Source: Kaistia terrae (GTDB taxonomy: Bacteria > Pseudomonadota > Alphaproteobacteria > Rhizobiales > Kaistiaceae). Taken from it: a DNA stretch of 64,000 nt. Below the pieces are notes generated by a model, which was given only the letters and a program-made list of their open reading frames with translations, did not search any database and had not been told where the DNA came from. Shown here piece by piece: positions 1 to 7,726 of the stretch. Made by a program: the position numbers and the translations under genes. The stretch lies in the NCBI RefSeq assembly GCF_026344005.1, contig NZ_JAPKNH010000001.1, positions 1 to 64,000 of the forward strand, read 5' to 3'. The first letter of the stretch is position 1, and each line of letters starts with the position of its first letter.

Positions 1-171
1 AACAACGGCCGGTGTGTCCCGCCGCAGGGCGAATGCCGTCCGCCGCTGATCCGCGACAACAACGGTCGGTGCGTACCGCCGCAGGGCGAGTGCCGTCCGC
101 CGCTGATCCGCGACAACAATGGCCGGTGTGTCCCGCCGCAGGGCGAGTGCCGTCGACCGATGATCCGTGAT
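1..171 (+). repeat. 57-bp tandem repeat, three copies
   Basis: Units at 1-57, 58-114 and 115-171 are nearly identical; the third diverges at its 3' end. Each encodes 19 residues with two cysteines. The array probably extends upstream of the window. The near identity, including synonymous sites, points to recent duplication. Confidence 0.9.
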
Positions 172-942
172 GACAACGGTCGTTGCGTGACGCCGCCGGG
201 AGTTCGTCCTTGCCCGCGTGGCCAGGAGCGGGCCGACAACGGACGCTGCCGCCCGATCGCTGCCGTGGAATGCGGCGATGGACAGATCCGCCGGGGCGGC
301 CGCTGCATCGATGCGCCGGTGCGGCCAAATCCCGACACGCCGAACTGCCGCCGTGGTCAGCGCCTTGTAGACGGTGTCTGCGTCGACGCGCGTCGTCCGC
401 CGGTGCAGGAGTGCGCCGAGGGGGCCGTCTTGCGTCGCGGCCGTTGTGTGCCGGTTCAGCCGGACAAGCCGGATCGTCCGGTGCGGCCGGCTCCGGTCGA
501 ATGCGGCGCGGATCAGCGCCTGCGCAATGGGCGCTGCGTCGACATCAACCGCAAGCCGCCACAGACGCAGGATTGCCCGGACGGGACGGTCTCGCGTCGG
601 GGCCGCTGCGTGCCGGTGAAGGCCGAGCAGCCGGATCGGGTTCGCCCGGCGCCGGTCGAGTGCGGGCCAAATCAGCGCCTGCGCAATGGGCGCTGTGTCG
701 ACGCGCAGCCCCAGCGCCAGCGGGATAACCAGCCGCAGCGGGATAACAACCGCCAGCAGCGGGATAACCCGCCGCAAAGGGATGCGCAGCCGGAACGGAA
801 GCGGCCGGACTGCCCCGAGGGGACCACTTTCCGGCGCGGCCAATGCGTGCAGAACCAGCCGCAGGGTGGCGGCGATAACCAGCGGCCGCTGAACCGCATG
901 CGCGAGCAGCTGGAAAAACTTCAGCAGCAACAGCAGCAATAG
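1..942 (+). CDS. Cys-rich repeat protein, 5' end outside window
   Basis: The reading frame is open from base 1, so the gene begins upstream; 313 residues and the TAG stop are visible. The first 57 residues are three copies of a 19-residue unit (NNGRCVPPQGECRPPLIRD-like). They are followed by looser modules of the form C-x2-G/D-x3-R-x-G-x-C-V, such as CAEGAVLRRGRCVPV and CGADQRLRNGRCVD. The tail is Arg/Gln/Asn-rich and ends in a short coiled-coil-like poly-Gln stretch. Paired cysteines in every module suggest an extracytoplasmic, disulfide-bonded protein, but the signal peptide cannot be seen. I do not recognise the family. The gene ends 20 bp before a strong hairpin terminator. Confidence 0.75.
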   Translation, partial: NNGRCVPPQGECRPPLIRDNNGRCVPPQGECRPPLIRDNNGRCVPPQGECRRPMIRDDNGRCVTPPGVRPCPRGQERADNGRCRPIAAVECGDGQIRRGGRCIDAPVRPNPDTPNCRRGQRLVDGVCVDARRPPVQECAEGAVLRRGRCVPVQPDKPDRPVRPAPVECGADQRLRNGRCVDINRKPPQTQDCPDGTVSRRGRCVPVKAEQPDRVRPAPVECGPNQRLRNGRCVDAQPQRQRDNQPQRDNNRQQRDNPPQRDAQPERKRPDCPEGTTFRRGQCVQNQPQGGGDNQRPLNRMREQLEKLQQQQQQ

Positions 943-962
943 GCTGGGGTTCGGACCTGAAG

Positions 963-991
963 AATGACGGCCGGCATCCGGCCGTCATTTT
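963..991. terminator. Hairpin terminator between convergent genes
   Basis: A perfect 12-bp stem (963-974 with 978-989) has a CAT loop and is followed by a short T run on the plus strand. It terminates the Cys-repeat gene. The TGA stop of mutY (985-987, minus strand) lies inside the right arm, so the two genes share the structure. Confidence 0.8.
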
Positions 992-2076
992 CGTTTGCAG
1001 GTCGCTCCCGGCGCGGCGGCCTCGATCGCCTTTTTCATCACGCTGGGCAGCGCCTCATGCGGCAGGTCTGCCGAACTTGCCCACCAGGCATCGCCCGGCG
1101 CCGGATGCGTATCCGGCAGGCGGGCATGCCAGATGTCGAGCGTCAGCCGGAAATGGGTGAAGACATGGATGACGGGCGCGGCGACGCGCTGCCAGTCGGC
1201 GGCGAGCGGCGCCGCTTCCGGTCCCTGTACCGTCTTTGCGCCCTGGATCCAGTCGGAGCCCGGCACCTCGGTCATGCCGCCGAGCAGGCCGCGTTCGGGC
1301 CGCTTGCGAAGCAAGATGGCGCCATCGGCGCGGATGGCGACGAAGGCAGCGCCGGCGCGCTCCGGCCTATCGGCCTTCTGCGCCTTGCGTGGATAGAGCT
1401 CTTCCGTGCCGCGCGCATGGGCGACGCAGGCTGTCTCCCAAGGGCAGAGCGAACAGGCGGGTCGCTTCGGCGTGCAGAGCGTGGCGCCGAGATCCATCAT
1501 CGCCTGTGCATAGTCGCCTGCGCGCTTCGATGGCGTCAGTTGCGCCTGCAGTGCGGATATTTCCTTTTTGGCCCCCGGCAGCGGAGTGTCGACGGCAAAA
1601 ATCCGCGACAACACGCGCTCGACATTGCCATCGACGACGGCGGCCGGCTCGTCATGGGCAATCGCGGCGATGGCGGCCGACGTATAGGCGCCGATGCCGG
1701 GCAGTTCGCGCAGGCCAGCCGATGTTTCGGGAAAGCGGCCGCCATGGTCGCGCAAAACCGTATCGGCGCAGGCCTTCAGGTTTCGGGCGCGCGAATAATA
1801 GCCGAGCCCGGCCCAGGCCTTCATGACATCCTCGGTCGGCGCGGCCGCAAGGTCGGCCACCGTCGGCCAGCGCGCGAGGAAGGCCTCGAAATAGGGCTTC
1901 ACCGTCGTCACATTGGTCTGCTGCAGCATGATTTCCGACAGCCAGACCCGATAGGGATCCGGCTTCACGCCGGCGCGGCGCTCGGCCGGCGGCGTCCGCC
2001 AAGGCAGGCGGCGGGCATGGCGGTCATACCAGGCGAGAAGGTCGGCGGGGCGGGGCGGGCTGACGGACGGAATCAT
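985..2076 (-). CDS. mutY: A/G-specific adenine glycosylase MutY
   Basis: MutY removes adenine mispaired with 8-oxoguanine in base excision repair. The 363-residue protein has the helix-hairpin-helix LPGIGAYTSAA with catalytic Asp149 in VVDGNVERV, Glu48 in WLSEIMLQQT, and the [4Fe-4S] ligands C201-x6-C208-x2-C211-x5-C217. A C-terminal NUDIX-like domain, which recognises 8-oxoG, follows. I chose the ATG at 2076 because the family homology starts there; the frame stays open 38 residues further upstream, inside the ABC-F gene. Only 7 bp separate it from the ABC-F stop, so the two are probably co-transcribed. In many alphaproteobacteria mutY sits next to the DUF721 gene, which here is 10 kb away. 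Confidence 0.95.
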   Translation of the reverse strand: MIPSVSPPRPADLLAWYDRHARRLPWRTPPAERRAGVKPDPYRVWLSEIMLQQTNVTTVKPYFEAFLARWPTVADLAAAPTEDVMKAWAGLGYYSRARNLKACADTVLRDHGGRFPETSAGLRELPGIGAYTSAAIAAIAHDEPAAVVDGNVERVLSRIFAVDTPLPGAKKEISALQAQLTPSKRAGDYAQAMMDLGATLCTPKRPACSLCPWETACVAHARGTEELYPRKAQKADRPERAGAAFVAIRADGAILLRKRPERGLLGGMTEVPGSDWIQGAKTVQGPEAAPLAADWQRVAAPVIHVFTHFRLTLDIWHARLPDTHPAPGDAWWASSADLPHEALPSVMKKAIEAAAPGATCKRK

Positions 2077-2083
2077 GCGCGGA

Positions 2084-3724
2084 TCATGGTTGAAACGCCG
2101 CCATCGCGCCAGCATCAGCGCTTTTGAGCGGGAAGGCGATCCGACGCTCGATCCCGACCGCGTCGAGAAAGTCCTCGTCATGGCTGGCAATCAGCAACGC
2201 GCCGTCGAAATCCCGCAGGGCCGCCTCTATCGCCGCGATCGAATCAAGGTCGAGATGGTTGGTCGGCTCGTCGAGGATGAGCAGGCCCGGTGGCGTCGTG
2301 CCGCCGAGCACGCAGGCGAGCCCCGCTCGCAGCATCTCGCCGCCCGAAAGCGCATGAACCGGCTTCAGTGCCGCCTGGTTGCGATAGAGAAAGCGCGCCA
2401 GCACGGCATGGGCATGGTTGAGGCTGGCATCCGGGTTGAGGCGGCGGAAATTTTCGACGATCGATAGCGACGGATCGAGGAAACCGACGCTCTGGTCGAG
2501 CATGGCGCTGGCAATCGGGCGCTGCACGGTTCCTCTGGTCGGCTCAATGTCGCCTGCTGCAAGCCGCAGCACTGTCGATTTTCCGGCGCCGTTCGCACCG
2601 ACCAGCGCGATCCGTTCCGGGCCGCTGATGGTCAGGCTGAATTCCTGGATCAAGGCCGGGCGGTCGGGATAGGCGAACTCGACTCCTTCGAAAGCAAGCA
2701 CGATCCGACCCGCCGGCAGGTTGGTCGACGGTAGGCGCAGCGCAAGAGTCTCGACGCGCTCGAATTCCGCCTCGGCGCCGGAAAGTGCCGTCGCTGCCTC
2801 CTGTCGTTGGCGCTCGGCGCGCTGGCCGATCGCCCCGGCCGTGCGTTCGCTTCGATCGCGTTTGGCGTCGAGCAGGATTTTCGGCTGGTCATTTTTCGCG
2901 CGGTTCTTCGCGCCGCGACCGTCGCGCTTCTGCTGGCGCTCGACACTGGCCTGGATTCGGCGCTCGGTCGCTTTCGCATCGTGCCGTGCGATCTCGAGAT
3001 CGCGCGCGGCGGTCTCCCGCTCGGCCGTCTTGCGCTCGGCATAGAGGTCGTAATTGCCGCCATAGATCCGCGCGCCGAGCGTCGAAAGCTCGACGATGCG
3101 GTCCATGTCGCGCAGCAGCGTTCGGTCATGGCTGACGACGATCGCGCCCTTCCTCCAGCCGGCAAGGATGCGCGCCACGGCAGAGCGTCCTTCGGCGTCG
3201 AGATTGTTGGTGGGCTCGTCGAGCAGGATCAGGTCCGGCTCGGCCAGCAACAAGGCCGCCAGCCCAAGCCGGGTGCGTTGACCGCCGCTCAGGCTGTCTA
3301 TGGCGCGGGCCAGATCCAGTCCGGCGAGATCGACGGCGGCAAGCGCTTCGGCGAGGCGCGCTTCCAGCGTCCAGTCGGCGTTCGAAAAATCCTCGGCCGT
3401 GCCGAGCCCGCGTTCCAATCGGTCGAGCCGTTCGAGATCGGCGGCTATGCCGAGCGCGTTGACGACGGCCTCGCCGGGCAAGGGTTGCACGACCTGCCGC
3501 AGCAGGCCGATCCGACCGGCGCGATCGACGGTTCCGCCAGAAGGCAGAGCTTCGCCGGTGATGATCTTCAGCAGGGTCGATTTGCCGACGCCGTTGCGGC
3601 CGACGAGGCCGGTGCGTTCTGGCCCGAAGGAAATGTCGATGTGATCGAGGAGAAGGCGGCCGTCGGGAGTTGCGAACGACACATCATGCAGGGCCACGAG
3701 CGACGTGGCGGAGCGAATAGACAT
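2084..3724 (-). CDS. ABC-F family ATPase (EttA/Uup-like)
   Basis: The protein (546 aa) carries two ABC ATPase domains and no membrane segments, the ABC-F layout. Domain 1 has GRNGVGKST, the LSGGQ signature and LILLDEP. Domain 2 has GANGAGKST, LSGGE and LLILDEP. Between them is a charged helical linker rich in Lys, Arg and Glu (about residues 220-310), which in this family contacts the ribosomal E-site region. ABC-F proteins are soluble translation factors or ribosome-protection proteins; I cannot tell which subtype this is. The start ATG has no clear Shine-Dalgarno sequence. It heads a two-gene unit with mutY. Confidence 0.9.
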   Translation of the reverse strand: MSIRSATSLVALHDVSFATPDGRLLLDHIDISFGPERTGLVGRNGVGKSTLLKIITGEALPSGGTVDRAGRIGLLRQVVQPLPGEAVVNALGIAADLERLDRLERGLGTAEDFSNADWTLEARLAEALAAVDLAGLDLARAIDSLSGGQRTRLGLAALLLAEPDLILLDEPTNNLDAEGRSAVARILAGWRKGAIVVSHDRTLLRDMDRIVELSTLGARIYGGNYDLYAERKTAERETAARDLEIARHDAKATERRIQASVERQQKRDGRGAKNRAKNDQPKILLDAKRDRSERTAGAIGQRAERQRQEAATALSGAEAEFERVETLALRLPSTNLPAGRIVLAFEGVEFAYPDRPALIQEFSLTISGPERIALVGANGAGKSTVLRLAAGDIEPTRGTVQRPIASAMLDQSVGFLDPSLSIVENFRRLNPDASLNHAHAVLARFLYRNQAALKPVHALSGGEMLRAGLACVLGGTTPPGLLILDEPTNHLDLDSIAAIEAALRDFDGALLIASHDEDFLDAVGIERRIAFPLKSADAGAMAAFQP

Positions 3725-3972
3725 GAGAAATACCAGGAAATGGAGCGGGGCGCGGATAGGCGCGCCAAAACAGGCGGGATACGGCGGTTACGCCGTCGCG
3801 GTGGCCTGCTGCTTCATTGTCCTGAACTCCTGTCCTGTCGGTTCGCGATACATAGTCAATTTGCGGGGGATCGCCAAGGGCGGATTGCATGGCCGCCAAG
3901 GTGAAGATGCAGGCGCATCTTGCCGCTTTGAAACGGCCTTCTATCTACCCTTGGAACCGTTGTGGGGTGATC

Positions 3973-4788
3973 ATGGCCAGCGACGTTGCACGTTTCGTCG
4001 GCGATATTCCCGAACACTACGATCTAGGTCTCGGTCCGGTTATTTTCGCAGGCCATGCGGAAGACCTCGCCCAGCGCGTCGAGGTCCATAATCCGACACT
4101 GCTGCTGGAAATCGCGGCGGGGACGGGCATTCTATCAAGGCAGCTTCGCGATCGATTGCCGGCCAGCGTGCGGATGACGGTAACGGATCTGAATGCGCCG
4201 ATGCTCGAAAGAGCGCAGACGAAATTCCGGCCCGGCGAGCAGGTCGAATTCCAGACCGCCGATGCCATGGTGCTGCCGTTCCGAGACAATTCCTTCGATG
4301 CGGTCGTCTGCCAGTTCGGCGTGATGTTTTTTCCGGACAAGGACCGCTGCAATCGCGAGGTTCTTCGCGTTCTGGAGCCCGGCGGTAGCTATCTCTTCAA
4401 CACCTGGGGCTCGCACGCCGACAATCCGTACGGCCGGATTGCGCATGAGACTGTCGCCAGTTTCTTCCCCGATGACCCGCCGCAGTTCTACAAGGTGCCG
4501 TTTTCCTGCCCCGACCCGGAGCCGATCCGCGCGTCGCTGGCGGAGGCAGGTTTCGTCGACATCGAGACCGTCTTCGTCGAGCGGCAAGGCGTGATATCCG
4601 ACGCACGCGCCTTTGCGCGCGGGCTGGTCTACGGCAATCCGGCCATCGCCGAGATCCGGGGGCGCGGCGGCGTTGATCCCGACAAGATTGTCGAACGGAT
4701 CGCGACAGCGCTTCGCCATGAGTTCGGCCCTGATCCCGGCCATGCGCGTCTCAAGGCGCTGGTGTTCGAGGCCCGGAAGCCGGACTAG
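3973..4788 (+). CDS. Class I SAM-dependent methyltransferase
   Basis: A 271-residue Rossmann methyltransferase. Motif I is LLLEIAAGTGILSRQL, motif II carries the acidic TVTDLNAPM, and the post-motifs DAMVLPFRDNSFDAVVCQFG and LEPGGSYLFNTWG are those of the UbiE/BioC-like Methyltransf_11/25 group. The substrate is not evident. The ATG at 3973 follows a GGGGTGA Shine-Dalgarno-like sequence; an in-frame ATG at 3889 lacks one. The stop codon overlaps that of the convergent LysR gene by 2 bp. Confidence 0.85.
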   Translation: MASDVARFVGDIPEHYDLGLGPVIFAGHAEDLAQRVEVHNPTLLLEIAAGTGILSRQLRDRLPASVRMTVTDLNAPMLERAQTKFRPGEQVEFQTADAMVLPFRDNSFDAVVCQFGVMFFPDKDRCNREVLRVLEPGGSYLFNTWGSHADNPYGRIAHETVASFFPDDPPQFYKVPFSCPDPEPIRASLAEAGFVDIETVFVERQGVISDARAFARGLVYGNPAIAEIRGRGGVDPDKIVERIATALRHEFGPDPGHARLKALVFEARKPD

Positions 4789-5708
4789 CCGGTCACGTCC
4801 CAGGGGGCGACGGGCAGGAATTTCTCCACCAGAGCATCGACCACCACCCGCAGCTTGAGCGGCAAGGGACGCTGTGCTGGCCAGAGCGCGTGGATCGGCA
4901 GGGCATCGCTGGAAACCTCCGGCAATACCGTTTCGAGCGTGCCGGCCCGCAGCGCCGTCGCCACCAGCCAGCCCGGCAGGCAGCCAATGCCATGGCCGGC
5001 AAGCACGGCATCGGCAACCGCGTCCGAACGGTCGAGCGCGAGCCGGGACGAGACGGGTATGGTCCGGACCTTGCCGGCATGGTCCGTCAGCCGCCAGCCT
5101 GATGGCAGGCCGCGCCGGCGTTCCGTGATGCAGGCATGTTGCGCCAGATCGTCGATCGTCCGCGGCCGGCCGGCCCGCGCCAGATAGGCGGGAGCGGCGC
5201 AAAGCTGCGTCGTCTGCGTGCCCAGCCGGCGTGCGATCAGGCCGGAGGCATCGTCGAGCGCGCCGATGCGGACGCCGAGATCGATGCCCTCGGCGGTCAG
5301 GTCGGCCACGCGGTTGGAGAAACCGATGTCGAGTTCCAGCCGGGGGTGCCGGGCGGAGAGGTCGAGCAGCAGCGGCAGGATCCATTGCCGGCCGAACAGC
5401 ACGGGGATCTCAATCCGCAGCAGCCCGGCGGGCTCGTCGGACCGCGCGGCGAGATTGGCCTCGGCTCCATCCAGTTCGGCCAGCGCCAGCAGGCAGCTTT
5501 CGCGGAAACGAACGCCTTCGTCGGTCAGGCTCAGGCTGCGGGTGGTGCGGTGAAACAGCCGCGTGCCGAGCCGTGCCTCCAGCCGTGCAATGCTCTTGCC
5601 GACGGCCGAGCGCGTCAGGCCAAGCCGTTCGGCGGCGGCGGTAAAGCTGCCGGCCTCGGCAGTTTCGACAAAGGCCACGATGCCTTCAAAGCGCGATGCG
5701 GAGAACAT
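4785..5708 (-). CDS. LysR-family transcriptional regulator
   Basis: The 307-residue protein has an N-terminal winged HTH (FTAAAERLGLTRSAVGKSIARLEARLGTRLF region at about 20-52) and a C-terminal periplasmic-binding-protein-like effector domain, the normal LysR architecture. It is transcribed divergently from the short-chain dehydrogenase gene 110 bp away, with an inverted repeat between them. By the usual LysR arrangement it would regulate that gene and itself. The effector is unknown. Confidence 0.9.
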   Translation of the reverse strand: MFSASRFEGIVAFVETAEAGSFTAAAERLGLTRSAVGKSIARLEARLGTRLFHRTTRSLSLTDEGVRFRESCLLALAELDGAEANLAARSDEPAGLLRIEIPVLFGRQWILPLLLDLSARHPRLELDIGFSNRVADLTAEGIDLGVRIGALDDASGLIARRLGTQTTQLCAAPAYLARAGRPRTIDDLAQHACITERRRGLPSGWRLTDHAGKVRTIPVSSRLALDRSDAVADAVLAGHGIGCLPGWLVATALRAGTLETVLPEVSSDALPIHALWPAQRPLPLKLRVVVDALVEKFLPVAPWDVTG

Positions 5709-5718
5709 GTCTCATCAT

Positions 5719-5737
5719 TCGGGAACTTCAATCCCGA
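5719..5737. promoter_or_regulatory. Candidate LysR operator
   Basis: TCGGGA (5719-5724) and TCCCGA (5732-5737) form a 6-bp inverted repeat with a 7-bp spacer, and the site contains the T-N11-A pattern typical of LysR boxes. It lies 11 bp upstream of the lysR start, in the divergent intergenic region. The assignment is inferred from position and symmetry only. Confidence 0.45.
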
Positions 5738-5818
5738 GTAAAGGGAATGCTAGCCTGCATACGATCGCGGGGTGCGCGAATAATCTGTCCGGATGCTTCG
5801 CTTCGAAAGGACAGCACC

Positions 5819-6535
5819 TTGGCATTTCAGGACAGGACGGTTGCGATCATTGGCGGCGGCTCCGGCTTCGGCCTTCGCGTCGCGCATGGCGTGATCGCCG
5901 GCGGTGGCTCCGTCGTCATCGGCGGGCGGTCGGAAACGCGGCTCGCGCAAGCGGCGGCGCAACTCGGCCCCTCGGCGCGCGCAAAGACCGTCGATCTGGA
6001 AGACCGGGCCTCGATCGCCGACTTTTTCGAGGCGGTGGGTTCGCTGGATCATCTCTTCGTTCCGGCCGCGACCTACAAGGTCGGGCCCATCACGGCGCTT
6101 TCTGACGAGGATGCCGAGAGCCCGTTCCGGACCAAGTTCTGGGGCCAATACCACGCGGTGAAGGCGGCCATCCCGCGGATTTCGCAGGATGGCTCGATCG
6201 TGTTGATGGCGGGTGCTGCCGGCGCGCGGCCGCTGAAGGGCGCTGCCGCCTATGCCGCCTGCAACAGCGCGATCGAATCGCTTGGACGCGCGCTGTCGCT
6301 GGAACTGGCGCCGGTTCGCATCAATACGGTGTCGCCGGGCACGATCGACGGCCATCTCTGGCGCAGCCGCCCGGCCGAGGTCTACGAGTCGGCCTTCGCC
6401 CACTATTCGACGCTCACCGCGCTGGGTCGTCCGGGTACCGAGGATGAGGTGGCTGAGACGGTGCTGTTCCTGATGCAGAGCAGCTACATCACCGGATCGA
6501 CGCTCTATCCCGACGGCGGCTACGCGCTGCGCTGA
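5819..6535 (+). CDS. Atypical short-chain dehydrogenase/reductase
   Basis: An SDR-fold protein (238 aa) with an N-terminal nucleotide-binding motif (GGGSGFG) and a C-terminal SDR ending (SPGTIDGH, ITGSTLYPDGGYALR). The catalytic region is unusual: YAACNSAIESL has Asn where the active-site Lys of Y-x3-K belongs, and no serine stands at the usual place upstream (LMAGAAGARPLKGAAAY). Either it uses a variant mechanism or it binds nucleotide without classical reductase activity. I chose the TTG at 5819 because AAAGGA precedes it by 8 bp and the fold begins at once; upstream ATGs would overlap the LysR promoter region. It is likely LysR-controlled. Confidence 0.8.
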   Translation: MAFQDRTVAIIGGGSGFGLRVAHGVIAGGGSVVIGGRSETRLAQAAAQLGPSARAKTVDLEDRASIADFFEAVGSLDHLFVPAATYKVGPITALSDEDAESPFRTKFWGQYHAVKAAIPRISQDGSIVLMAGAAGARPLKGAAAYAACNSAIESLGRALSLELAPVRINTVSPGTIDGHLWRSRPAEVYESAFAHYSTLTALGRPGTEDEVAETVLFLMQSSYITGSTLYPDGGYALR

Positions 6536-6586
6536 GCGGCTTCGCGGGGCTCGAAAAACGTTGGCGGCGGCTGATGTCATCCGGTG

Positions 6587-6624
6587 CTGTCACAATGCCG
6601 AAGTGGCTGTCACAAAACTGAAGC
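6587..6624 (+). promoter_or_regulatory. Possible Pho box upstream of ppk2
   Basis: CTGTCACAA occurs at 6587-6595 and again at 6607-6615. The second copy continues as CTGTCACAAAACTGAAGC, which matches the 18-bp PhoB consensus (two CTGTCA half-sites 11 bp apart) at 13 positions. It sits about 40 bp upstream of the polyphosphate kinase start. PhoB control would fit polyphosphate metabolism, but this is an inference. Confidence 0.45.
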
Positions 6625-6665
6625 ATGGACCTGTTCCTGTCGCCGCAAACAACAGGATATTGCCC

Positions 6666-7580
6666 ATGTCTGAACGCGATCTGGAACAGCTTGCCCGCAT
6701 CAAGGCGGAAATCGCCGATAGCTTCGACGAGGAACTGGAACTCCAGATGGAGGAGGACAGGCTCGACGAGCTGGTTGCCGAGGGCATGTCGGCCCCGGCC
6801 GAGTCGACGGTCGACCGGAAGATCTATTTCCGCGAGTTGTTCCGCCTGCAGCACGAACTCGTCCGGCTGCAGGATTGGGTCCAGCACAACAAGCTCAAGG
6901 TCGTCGTGCTGTTCGAGGGCCGGGACTCGGCCGGCAAGGGCGGCGCGATCAAGCGCGTCACCCAGCGGCTCAATCCGCGTGTCTGCCGGACTGTCGCCCT
7001 GCCTGCGCCGACCGAACGCGAGCGCAATCAATGGTATTTCCAGCGCTATGTTCCCCATCTGCCTACGGCCGGCGAGATCGTGCTGTTCGATCGCAGCTGG
7101 TACAACCGCGCCGGCGTCGAGCGGGTCATGGGCTTCTGCACCAAGGACGAACTCGACGAGTTCTTCCGTTCCGTGCCGGAATTCGAGCGCATGCTGGTTC
7201 GCTCGGGCATCATCCTGATCAAGTACTGGTTCTCGATCACCGACGAGGAACAGGAATTCCGCTTCAAGATGCGGATCCACGACCCGCTGAAGCAGTGGAA
7301 GCTCTCGCCGATGGACATGGAGAGCCGCGTCCATTGGGAGGACTACACGAAGGCCAAGGAAGAAATGCTGGCGCGCACGCATACGGCGGATGCGCCCTGG
7401 TGGGTGGTGCAGGCGGTCGACAAGAAGAAGGCCCGCCTCAACTGCATCGCGCACCTGCTGAACCAGATTCCCTATGGCGACGTCCCGAAGCCGGAAATCG
7501 AACTGCCGGGCCGCGTGCGCCACGACGATTATATCCGTCATCCGGTTCCGGCCGAACTCTACGTGCCGGAAATCTATTGA
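6666..7580 (+). CDS. ppk2: Polyphosphate kinase 2 (PPK2)
   Basis: PPK2 transfers phosphate between polyphosphate and nucleoside di- or monophosphates. The 304-residue protein carries Walker A GRDSAGKGG, the lid region with RNQWYFQRYVPHLP, and Walker B in LFDRSWYNRAGVERVMGF. All are diagnostic of one-domain class I PPK2 enzymes. The ATG at 6666 follows AGGATA by a normal distance; the frame is open 35 codons further upstream without a good ribosome site. No other phosphate gene is adjacent. Confidence 0.92.
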   Translation: MSERDLEQLARIKAEIADSFDEELELQMEEDRLDELVAEGMSAPAESTVDRKIYFRELFRLQHELVRLQDWVQHNKLKVVVLFEGRDSAGKGGAIKRVTQRLNPRVCRTVALPAPTERERNQWYFQRYVPHLPTAGEIVLFDRSWYNRAGVERVMGFCTKDELDEFFRSVPEFERMLVRSGIILIKYWFSITDEEQEFRFKMRIHDPLKQWKLSPMDMESRVHWEDYTKAKEEMLARTHTADAPWWVVQAVDKKKARLNCIAHLLNQIPYGDVPKPEIELPGRVRHDDYIRHPVPAELYVPEIY

Positions 7581-7589
7581 TCGCAGCGC

Positions 7590-7614
7590 ATGCCGGCGCC
7601 ACGGGCGCCGGCAT
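7590..7614. terminator. Hairpin downstream of ppk2
   Basis: ATGCCGGCGCC (7590-7600) and GGCGCCGGCAT (7604-7614) form a perfect 11-bp stem with a 3-nt loop, 10 bp after the ppk2 stop. There is no T run, so it may stabilise the 3' end rather than terminate by itself. Confidence 0.55.
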
Positions 7615-7620
7615 CGGACC

Positions 7621-7726
7621 CTAGAGCCGTTCATCGTTTCACGGAAACGCTGGACGGCTCTAATTCCTTGTTGGATCGCGTTTTCTTCACGCGAACCGGA
7701 GCCCACTTCGCTCGAAAACGCTCTAG
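7621..7726. repeat. Palindromic intergenic repeat of rhizobial type
   Basis: The element is bounded by CTAGAGC (7621-7627) and GCTCTAG (7720-7726). It contains nested hairpins: AGAGCCGT with ACGGCTCT (7623-7630, 7654-7661), CGTTTC with GAAACG (7635-7640, 7644-7649), and GCGTTTTC with GAAAACGC towards the right end. This style of element is scattered through Hyphomicrobiales genomes. Its right end supplies the TAG stop of smc. Confidence 0.75.

Noticed and set aside
1-171. CRISPR-like array
   Set aside because: The repeats are contiguous 57-bp coding units without spacers, in an open frame.
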